Shown here in pieces: positions 21,158 to 31,400 of a stretch of DNA of 64,000 nucleotides. A program made the translations under genes and the position numbers. The stretch covers positions 3,904,867 to 3,968,866 of the forward strand of contig JABAKD010000017.1 in NCBI GenBank assembly GCA_012845835.1, read 5' to 3'. The stretch is from Undaria pinnatifida (taxonomy: Eukaryota; Sar; Phaeophyceae; Laminariales; Alariaceae). Position 1 is the stretch's first letter; the number at the start of each line of letters is the position of its first letter. The notes under the pieces are model-generated. The model made no database searches and was not told where the DNA came from. It was given only the letters and a program-made list of their open reading frames with translations.

Positions 21158-23235
21158 AGAGAGCGCGGGAGCGCTGGCTCACTAGCACCTACCCCTGAGG
21201 TTGCGCGTACGCTCAATGCTTCCCCAGCTACTCTTTGGTACCTCCGCATCAATGTTGGGTTGTGTCTACCGCTGCCAAGCACAGCGCACATTGATCAGTG
21301 TATGCTGTGTTCTGCCGTGTGGGTTGTGCCCTCGTGCCCTCTGATTTTTGTGCCGTTGTGCCTAGTGTTGGTAGGCCAATCGTATGATCTGGTGGTCGTT
21401 ATTGATGGAAGTTCACTCTAAATCGGTCACTCAAATAGGAATTTTCATGCCGTTTTTGGCAAATTCTTCCTTCAAAGTCCGCTCGGCGGGATTATTTGCT
21501 TGAATTTTTATATTGAATTCCTTTAAAGCAAATACTTTATCAAACCGCGTTTTGTACCCGACGACATCAGTACACCTCCATGCTGATTCTCCGTCCTAGA
21601 GAGATACAAATTCTGTGGTCACAGACTGAAACATAAAAAAACAAAACAACCGCAACTACTCTAGGTAAAGCAAGAGAAATGCTAGCATATCGGGTACGAC
21701 AACACAACAACAGAAGCCAGACCATACACATAAGTAAAACAAGAACTAAAGCCCGTGCTAATGGAAGGCCAACAGTTTAAAACTCCCGAAGATCCCAGCC
21801 AAACTTTGCCTGGACGGTTGTCTATGGGCCCAATTTTAGTAGTTTTTTTTTGGAACTTTCCAATTTCCCGGAAAAAAGACAACCTTGGGTGATCTTGGCC
21901 AACATCTGCTTGATAATTTCTCAAGCAGATGTTGGATTAGACGCGGCTTGATTTCGTGTGCTCCACACACTTCGTTCGACGAACTCAACGACAGCGTCGT
22001 GAACTCTGATTGTGGCGAGCTCGCTAGGTGCTCCGACCCTCCCTTGGTGTACAGGCAGTGCTCACGGCCGGTGATTTGTGGCGGGCACCGATCAGGCTTC
22101 TGTTAAAAACACATTTGGCGGCTGATGTTTAGAAAACTGAGACAAAGACTCTCTATCGTCTCCCAACGGGCAAAACATAGAGTTCTGAACGGGTTTGACG
22201 GAAGACCACAGGACAACACAAGCTACCTCTCACGCCCTAGGGCATGGATCAAGATGAACTCTCCAGCGCTGTCACCTACACTCGTATGACCTTGTCGGGA
22301 ACGAAAAGGAGTGATCGTAGGTTGTCTCTATCTCGAGATCGAAGGTCATTCGTGTTTGTTGGACAATGTTGAGCAAGGCTTGATGAAATATTGACAACTT
22401 GACCAGTTGGGCCGCATGACCAAGAAAAGAGCCATAAACTATTATTTCAATCGTTTTTTCCCCATAGCGACCGTACTGGACATATTGCAGCAAACAATTC
22501 CAAAAACAAGAACATTTTTTTTCTTTTGTCAAACTATCGGCTTTCCATCAGCATCGGCCTAAGGACAGAAATAGAACGACAGGAGTTCTAAAGAATGCGA
22601 TGCAAGACGATCAGAAAAACTGAAAGAATAACATGCTTACTGCAGAGGAACATAAAACTACTGCACGGACGAACAACACGAAGAGGAATAACATATGTTA
22701 TGGTATCCCCTATCCCCTGTACCCCGTTGGGGAGTTATGATCTATATCAGTTGTCCCATTTATAGCTGGCAGGCGTTATCGCCTGCCTGAACGAACGGCT
22801 CCGCCCCCCTCATGTCAAAAGTATCCGGCGGACAACACGCAAATAATACCAGAGACGTGGCATCCAAGCAACCCTCGTGTGGGTGACCATTACAGAGCCA
22901 GAGGCACCCCTTCATAGCAGTAGTCGGTCCCTAGGTCCATGTTGCCCCAATACTACTGTACTGGCGTCGTCGTGGCCCCAACACTACTACAGATACCGGC
23001 ATAAGACCGGCGGGGAGGGAAAATTAGGCACGAAGAGAGAAACAAGGCAAAAAAGTATTAAAAAAACAAAAACAAGTAAGCAAGACAGCAAGCTTCATTC
23101 CTGCTGCTTTCGCGTTCCCCCCGTCGAGCTGAACGAAGGCGAACAAAAATACCGCTCACTGTAGGTTTCAGGGCTATAGTATTAATAGTATCAATAGCAC
23201 ACGTTCCACTTATTAGTCGAACCGTTACCTGCCAC
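21158..23235. other. Region without a recognised gene
   Basis: Short overlapping frames only. Contains the perfect hairpin at 21899-21935. A 20-base stretch at 22702-22721 (GGTATCCCCTATCCCCTGTA) is a small CCCCT-type duplication. No exon could be supported. Confidence 0.4.
21899..21935. repeat. Perfect 15-bp stem, 7-base loop hairpin
   Basis: CCAACATCTGCTTGA is followed by TAATTTC and then TCAAGCAGATGTTGG. The arms are perfectly complementary. It could be a remnant of a foldback element, an RNA hairpin or a cruciform; no flanking duplication was found. Confidence 0.9.
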
Positions 23236-23240
23236 ACGAT

Positions 23241-23582
23241 CTACGACTTTGTATCTGCACTCATCGACAGCTGTGTCAGTACGGCTGCCCCCGCCCCCCA
23301 GTCTTCCTTATCGCTGGTCTTGGCGTCCTCTGCTGCGTGGCGTAACCAGCTCTTCTCCGCGTCGCCTCTGTGCCATCTCGTAATGAAGCGGCCCGCCGCA
23401 TCGACCATCCCCCAGGAACCACTTCCCACCCTTCTTAGCACCGCCTCTACTCCGAGCAGCAAAGGGGAGCTATCCATCGGCCCCTCGATGGCTTGGAATA
23501 CCTTGATGTCGTCTGCTCGAAATTGGGCCTGCTTTTTTTCTGGTCGGCCTGGTCCCGGGTTCTCCCCACCGGCCGAAGGGTG
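23241..23582 (-). CDS. Open frame cut at its 5' side by a MITE (unrecognised)
   Basis: A stop-free minus frame of more than 110 codons ends at 23241. It reads PGPGRPEKKQAQFRADDIKV, FQAIEGPMDSSPLLLGVEAV, GSGSWGMVDAAGRFITRWHR and DAEKSWLRHAAEDAKTSDKE. Amino-acid balance and third-position GC look coding. I do not recognise a family. The MITE at 23583-23815 begins exactly where the reading would have to continue upstream, and an in-frame stop lies at its edge. On the other side of the MITE the minus strand offers another open stretch (WSGASCKGVVMQGVLQRTNE). It may be a gene broken by the insertion, or an exon with the MITE in an intron. Confidence 0.4.
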   Translation of the reverse strand, partial: HPSAGGENPGPGRPEKKQAQFRADDIKVFQAIEGPMDSSPLLLGVEAVLRRVGSGSWGMVDAAGRFITRWHRGDAEKSWLRHAAEDAKTSDKEDWGAGAAVLTQLSMSADTKS

Positions 23583-23815
23583 CTACGATAGAGGTAGCAC
23601 TTTTCGCTTGAAGTGGTTTCTGAATGACGGCGCTCCTTAACCCAAAATCGTCGGAAACAGGCAATTCGTTTTGCATTATTCTTCTTGTGTACCGAGGCCA
23701 TGGGATTTCTCATGAGGTAGCAGTTATTTTTTTCTTCTCCAAATCGGTTTTTTGGGAGGTCTTAAGCTCCCAAATTGAGGATTCCCAGAAAAAAAGTGGT
23801 GCACCTCTATCGTAG
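23583..23815. mobile_element. MITE B, copy 1
   Basis: 233 bp with terminal inverted repeats: CTACGATAGAGGTAGCAC at the left and the complement of CTACGATAGAGGTGCAC at the right. The internal sequence is shared with 50196-50425 (CTCCAAATCGGTTTTTTGGG against CTCCAAATCAGATTTTGGGA). No transposase. The target-site duplication is unclear. Confidence 0.88.
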
Positions 23816-23989
23816 AATGCGGCAGCCATCGTCCCAACCATCACCCGATGGGTCAGCCGCTCACTGGCGGTACTTGTGTAATATGAACATTCGTTTGTAC
23901 GTTGGAGTACTCCCTGCATTACTACGCCTTTACACGATGCCCCGCTCCATGTTGCTTGTGCTCTTGTGATAGGCCCAACCAATTACCAG

Positions 23990-25480
23990 TACATATATTA
24001 CCTTGTGCAAGGTTTCCCTTCTGGATGGGGTTGCCTTGGTATCCTGGGGGCGTCGCAAGTAACAAAGGGGAACGCATCCGTTCCAAGGATATGCATGAGC
24101 TTCTGCTTTTGCTACTGCTGTATGGTTCATGTAAACCTGGTGTAAGGTCCGGCGATGTGTGTTTGATTGTTGCATTGGACTTGAATTGCTGTCGTTTTTC
24201 GATTGCTGTGCACCAATCATTTGTAACTACACATGCACCGTAACTGCTGGCCCAAAGCCAGGAACTTGAAACACGGCTGGCTGCCATTGTGCTGCTGCTG
24301 CTGTGTTGCTGCTGTGCTGCTGCTGTATACTGATTTTGTGACAACACACACTCCACGTACACACACCTCGTACATACGAAAGCGCAAAAACATACACATG
24401 GACCCAGAAGCAACGTTTGTGGCTGTCACAAAGGAGAGAGCTCACAACGTGGCTGCTGTTGTACCCTGACAGCTACAAAATACTGAGTCTGGAGGGCCAT
24501 ATGTGATGCAGAAGCACAGCAAAACAGCAGAGCGAGGAAAAACACTAACATATCGGTTTATGTAGGCCCTACGCGGCTTGCCGAAACGAGGCAGTGGCAG
24601 TTTGTGGCTTGCTCTGTGGATCTTGCCTGGTGCGTCTACCTCCCAGATGCGGCGCGGGGAGCACAACAACTCGAGAAATAGTAGCTAGGTGTCAATCTCC
24701 CAGTTAGACGGCGGAGGGAGGCCGTTTTGTCAGGCGAGGTATGTTACATGTTCAGTGCGTGGTGTAAAACGGAAGTCGCAGGGCCAGGTGCAACATACAC
24801 GTATAATACTCGAGAGATGTGTTGCTGGTGCTGTTGCTGCTGCGGCTGACTGTATGTAGCTGCGTCGTAGCAGACAACAGAAGGGGTAAAAACAATTGGG
24901 CTGATATTGTACAGCGGACGGGAGAGCGGAGCGGATAGAAAAAATGTAAGAGCGGAACGGGCTGCTGAAAAAGAACAAAAACTTGTGGGATTTCCCGTCG
25001 CCTACTCGGCTCAGCGAAGCGGAGCGCAACCCCCTGAGGGAGTGGGCCAGTTCAGGGACGTTGAATGCTCAGAGCACCGCCACGGAGCTCGGCCGAGATG
25101 CAGGCATGCGTCGTATTGTAGGTATGGCCCCCTTGCTTGCCCCGCAGCTGAAAATGTGAGAACAAACCCTCGGCCGCCGGAAAACGGCATGCCAAAAAGG
25201 AAAATACATGTTTTACGTAAGACATATCATACCTGACTCCGACTCTCGCCCCCCCCACATCCATCCACAGTCATCTGTGCTATTTGCCTGCTGTCCAAGT
25301 CATGCGGCGCAATATTGGAGTGTTACCATAATCCTTTCCTCTCTATCTCCCTCTCTCGCCCTCCCTATTTCCCGCACCCTTCCCACTCTTCCCCCTTCCT
25401 GCTCCTTTATTCGTGCCGTTCGTCCTCTCGCCTCACGTTTCCACCGAATTCCTTGCCTAGGGGGTTTGGACTCTGCTTGA
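23990..25480. other. Region without a recognised gene; CTG/CAG-rich patches
   Basis: CTG-type triplets at 24287-24330 and 24828-24845 give misleading Gln/Cys-rich frames on both strands (for example 23922-24413 minus). No domain recognised. The pyrimidine-rich stretch 25325-25410 could be an intron or promoter tract ahead of the exon at 25484. Confidence 0.4.
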
Positions 25481-25483
25481 CAG

Positions 25484-28400
25484 GCATATGCCGGGCGGCA
25501 CAGATCTATGGAAAGAAATCGGCTTAGCCGTGGTCGGCGCTTGGGTCATGTTCTGGACTAGAAGCTTGTTTTCCAACGCGGGTACGTACTGTTTAATGGG
25601 CATGTATATGCGAGTGTCCATTGGGCTCTTTCCCTCTAGATTTTATCAGGTGTTTATAGACCTTGGTATATTTGTTTTGTTGGGTAGCGAGAACCAAATT
25701 GTTATGCCACGATGAGTTTGTCGTTTCCCCTAATTGTGTTTGTTTTTTTCAAAACCAAACCCATTTTTGCTCTTTTTCGCCGTTGTTAACGCCCGATAAT
25801 GCTACAATAATTGCTAGCGTACTCCATTTTAGCGTATTTCACACTGCACGGGACTTGTAGTGATGCTTGTGGGAAGCGCTGTGACGGGTCGACTGCATGG
25901 GTTCGCCCACTCGCACAGATGCATTCCCCCTGCAAAGCAATCGACCTGAAACTCGAGATAATATTACAAGGATTGCTAGTATACTCCATTTTACTGTACT
26001 TTGCACTGGACGGGACTTAAAGTGATGCTATAATTGTTTTGTTGGGTAGCGAGAACCAAATTGGTATGCCACAATGAGTTTGTCGTTTCCCCTACTTGTC
26101 CTTGTTTTTTCGAAACCAAACCCATTTTTGCTCTTTTTCGCCGTTGTTAACGCCCGATAATGCTGCAAGAATTGCTATCGCATTCCATTTCAGCGCACTT
26201 CGCACTGCACGGGACTTGTAGTGATGCTTGTGGGATGCGCTGCGTCGGGTCGACTGCATGGGTTCGCCCACTCGCACAGATGCTCTCCCCCTGCAAAGCA
26301 ATCGACTAGAACTCAAGATAATATTACAAGGATTGCTAGCATACCCCATTTCACCGTATTTCGCACTGGACGGGACTTAAAGTGATGCTTATGGGAAGCG
26401 TTGCGACGGGTCGAGTACGTGGGTTCGCCGCCCCGTGCAGACGGTTTCCCCCCGTAAATCAATCGACCTAAAACTCTAGCCATCTATTTACCGTATAACG
26501 CGAGAACAGGATGAGATAATCGGTCCGCCACCTCGCCCAGACGCCTTGTCCCAACAAATCAACCAACCTAAAAATCCAACCATCTGTCCAACCAAGCGAC
26601 CAATCAAGTACTCAACCATCCATCCATCCTACCATCCAGCGAACGAAAAAATCGTGCAACCCACCAGCCAACCATCCAACTGACCAACAAACAAACCAAC
26701 CAACAAACACACCAAACACCCAAACCGCCCAAGCAACCAACACAACAAGCAACCAGTACACAATCCCACCAAAAAGCCAACGCACCAACCAACGAAACTA
26801 ACCAACCGGTCTCTGGTTTTGAATATTTGCTCAACCGGTGTACGTATAACGTTGCGCTATATCAGGTATACATGCTATCATTCCAAGCGGCAATTAGCGC
26901 TCCCCCCCCCTCTCCCCGCGGTCTGCCTTGTCGGTGAAAGCCCGACGTGCCCCGTCCTGTCGTTGTAGGGGTTTGAGGGTCTATCGTTCTACGACCACGG
27001 CCCTGAATGATATGAGTTCACCCCCCCTCCTTGGTTGCCAGTGTTTCCTACCTGATTGCCGCAAACCCGACGTGCTCCGTCTGTAGGAATGCAACGGTCT
27101 GCGGCCTTTAGATTATAGGCATGCATGACAATGAGCACACCTCCCCGCCCCCGCCCTCCCCTACATTCGGTTGGCCGCTCTCCAGGGATGGATTCCCTTG
27201 ACTACGAGGGCTCCCTGTCGGAGATGGGCGCGATGCTGTCACAAGGCCGACTTCGATGGCGAGATAAGGCCATGTTTTACGCGAAGGTAAGGAGTGCTGC
27301 GCTATTTATTGGTCCCTTTTCGCTTATGTTGTTGCTTTGGTCGTGCTGTTGCGTTTGTTGCGTTTGTTGTTGTTGCTGTTGTTGTTGGTGATTGTGGTCG
27401 TGGCGGTCGTGGTGATAGCGTTATTGTTGCAGTTGCTGTTTTTTTTGTTGGCATTGTCGAGTATCGACCGAGAGCCTCGCCGGCCAAACGTCTGTGGCCC
27501 CTTTCCCCCTTCCCCTTTACCTTTCCGGAAGAGTCCGGTTCGATCTTCGGCGTTGGTGGGCTTATACAGCACAACACCTCACAACTCAATCCAACAAAAC
27601 CCAAAATAACGCACACAACACAACACCACACCACGCCACCCAACACAGCACAACACAACACAGCACAGCATTACACGACACGACACAGCCTCGAGGGCTA
27701 TTGCTGAACACCCCTTCCCCCCTTACTCTGTAGAGAACTTGGTCAGGTTACACACTGCTGTGTATTGCTTTGTTCCTGGTCGTTTGCCAAAGTCTCATTC
27801 CGGATCGAACCGGCGTCATCATGTAGCCCCCAACCCTCCCGCTCCCAAATCGAAGGTGTGCCAACCATGCCATCCACGTTGGTTCGAGAATCTGTTGAAC
27901 GACCATCGTCGTTCCTTGTGGCCTGGACATAATCATCTCCCCGTTCTCCACCTCTTTCCTCCGCCCGCCCTTCCCCGCTCTCCGTTTTCTCTTGGTTCCG
28001 TGAAACGCGCGCTACGCATGTACCATTTGTTGCCTTGTGGCCGTGCACTGTCCCCCCCGCTCGTTTTGTGTTTCTATCTTCTCCGTTCTCCATCTCTCTC
28101 TTTTATGTCTCTCGCGTGACTCCTCCCTCCCTCTTTCTGCCTGTCTCTGCCTTTCTCTCTCTCTCTTTCGAGCGCGCTCTCTTTCTCTCCCTCCCTTTTC
28201 CCCCACTTATCTCTATCCCTTCTCTCTCTTTCTATTTATATACATACCTATTGCCACATGTATCTCTGCTACGGACTGGTGGTTTCTCGGGACCGACCGA
28301 TTCGATCGACCGACTGACCGATCTACGGGGCGGCTGATTGTTATACCGGCCGACCAACCGACCGACTGACCAATCAACGAACAGAGCATCCTGGCGATAA

Positions 28401-31400
28401 TAGGGTCTATCCTCTTCTGGGACGGTGTATACACGCTCTGCGACGAGCACGCCTGGGAGCGCACACTCATGTGAGACCTGTGTGGAACCGCACTGTTGTC
28501 ATGCACGATGCGTCACAGTCTCTATGTTTTGTGCAGTAGATCTTTGTTCACGTCTCTCTCGGTGTGATGACGTTGGCCGCGATTAGATGAAGGAAAACGC
28601 GTCGGTAGGCTTCAGCAGATAGTAGATTATGTCCAGGATAGTATGATACAGTGAACTGCTGCCCTAGGCATGCTGACATGCAATGTCTGAGGAAGGAATA
28701 TGCCCTTTGTTTCTACGCGTCCCGCGAGCCGTTACATCAACATCATCTCGCACGCCGAATACAATCAGCAGCTTCTGTCGCGGGCGCTACCTACTGGCAC
28801 AGGTAACATCGGATTTTGACGTCATGGCGACGCGAGACGCGGGTGCGGGAGTGATAGCGTTACACATATTGTAGTTGCGCTAAGGTTCAGATGTTAATGT
28901 TGGCTGGTGAACTAAACATATCGTGTTGTGTGATACTTCTTTTCCGTCGCCGGACCTGCGACAGCCTGTTGTTGGAAATTGGATCAACCTCGAAGATCAG
29001 AGAGAGAATGCTGACTCTCTGCGCCATACAGCAGAAACAGATTACTGGGCGGAAGAAGGGAGAACGAATGCGACCATCGCTTGTCCAGAAGGTCGTTGGG
29101 GGTAAATCTCGTACGGAATGAGCAGGGAAGACACGAGACAGACGATGATAAAAGGAAAAACAAGGCACCACCTTATCATAAGGTGTTGTTATTTGCGCTA
29201 CGTACTGACGAAGGGTCTGTGCTTGGGTGACACGGCGAACGGGTACTGTGGCGTGTTATTTGCAGCAATCGGCACCGCTTTACAGTACCATTGGCTTCTA
29301 TTGCCTACTACTTACTGGAATTGGAAGTTTGTAAGGGCAGAGAGACGTGCGGAGTGTTGCCGCTAGTTTTACAACAGCCGCCGTGGCGATGGACGGCAGG
29401 TTTTTAGTGGGGGGGCACGACTTGTAAGGTCTTGGTTTTAGTGGCGTGCCGTGCGGTATGGTGGGGGTATATGCACAGCAGCAGGCACCGCGGCATATTA
29501 TCAATTGGTCTCTACACCAGTACATTGATGTTTCGAGGTTGCGAGCTATGCAGAGCGTGAGCGGGCGGCGCGGTAACGACTAGCTTTTGGTATCAAACCG
29601 CTATTTTCCTGATTTTTTGCTGGTTGCTGCATAAGAGGCATTACAAAAATGCTACCATGCCCCCCCCCCTCAAATTCACTCTCTGCGTCGAAAAAAAGTC
29701 TGGCTATGCTGATTCTACGCCCTTAGAAACGCTTAATTGAGCCAGAAGACTTACTGGCAGAATGGACACGTGCCTAGCAATACCACGCCCACGGTGGGCT
29801 CAAGGCACGTGAGGCTACGTTTAGAACCGACTAGACGAGGGAGCACCTTACGCGGGTTTGCCTCTGAACACGGGTGACGAAGATTGGCTTCGGCAAGCGG
29901 ACCGAACGATCGACCTAAACGTCGGAGCAGAGCGCGACCGACCTGAACCTCTTCACCACCTTTTCACCACCGTATCAGGTATAACGCGGCGTGTGCGGGG
30001 CTGGGAGGGGCGGGAGTAGTCTGGGCGATGACGAGCGAGGAAGAAGACCTACAAGATGGGTTCGATCGGTCTGCATCAGTCGTGGCCGTCAGGATCGCCA
30101 TGGAAGGCGAGGAGCCTCCCGTCGTTCGTGTATTTTTTGTTTTGTGTCTCGTCGTTAGCGCTGCGCGGTGGTTGGTTGTCCCATGGCTTTTGGTGGAGTG
30201 TGTTGGTTGAGCTTGTTGGAAGGGTGTCTCCCTCCGGTTTCCTTTGTTTGTTGCTGCGTTTCGTATTCGTCGATGTGTATATCCAAAAGGTTCCCATTCT
30301 GCTGGCGTTTGCTGTCATTAAAATTATGTATTCCGCCAGGCTACCTGGCGCGTCTTTTTTTGAATGTTTTTCCCTTTTTTAGCACTGCCCGCCGATGTCA
30401 GTCCTCAGTCCCCTAGATGGCTTAGATTTTCACGGCAGCCTCGACATAGTTCGGGATCTATTTTATGTTGTTTGTTTTAGTTTGGGGTCGGTATGCGATG
30501 TGTCGCGCGCGGACGCGGCGGGAAGAGGTCCGTTCGTCAGAGCAGGCCGAGTCGCCGCGCGAGACCTGACTTCGCCGCGGAAACTCTAGCCAACGAAGAC
30601 TGTGCACTGGCTGGCGGCAGTTTCACTGCGGTGTTTCGTGTTTTAGCTGTTCATAGCAACGTCAACCTTAGGTGCAGTTGTGCTCAGGAGTTCTACTGAA
30701 GGTGTTTCTCTACTAATTGCATCTATGTTGGGGGTGTGGTATTGATGCGGTCGTAGATATCTCAGTTTAGTTCGAGAACACGACCACACCGTTCACAACA
30801 GTGTATTCCGGAATGAATCGCCTTCTACCGGATGTCCTATAATTTGGCAGACATACCAGGTTTTGTGCAAATGTGTCACAACATATATTCCGTTCAAGAT
30901 GGCGTACACGGAAATGGGTTGAGGGTTGACCCTATTCCTGATGGTGTGCCGCTAACTGGCCTGCGTCCTCTACCCCGATCTCTGTATTTTGGCCTTTGCG
31001 CGTTGTGTTGGCATGTGCATTGCAGGGGGGTCGGGTAGAAGTTTTTCCAGACTGCCGCCGGGACAGAAAGCGTGGCTTTATGGGAAGGCCCTCTTCTGCA
31101 ACGTGTGCAGCGTAGTCTTCTGGAAAGGGGTGGAGGAGGTAGGTACGTCGGAGACCCCGCCTCCATAGCTCCCACAGGGGTCAGCATTAATTCCGGGGTA
31201 ACGTTTAGGCTGTGTCATTAGTCGCCCCAGGCTAACCCATAGACTGCCGTCCAGTCTGTCCCCTCGTACGCCCTCCTGACCCCTGCGGTGCCCCTGTCGC
31301 TCGTGGTGCCCCCTCATTCGCCTTCTTCCCCCTTTCCGCGCTCCCTCCGCCCCTCCCCCCCTCCTCGTCCGTAAGATCATCGAGGGCTCCGGGCCGGATA

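Noticed and set aside
21820-21900. A fourth MITE B copy suggested by a T run and a TTTCCCGGAAAAAAG stretch
   Set aside because: No terminal repeat and no convincing internal alignment to the two full copies.
27302-27661. Minus-strand 119-codon frame with Thr/Asn repeats
   Set aside because: Runs through GTT- and ACAAC-type low-complexity DNA in a presumed intron.
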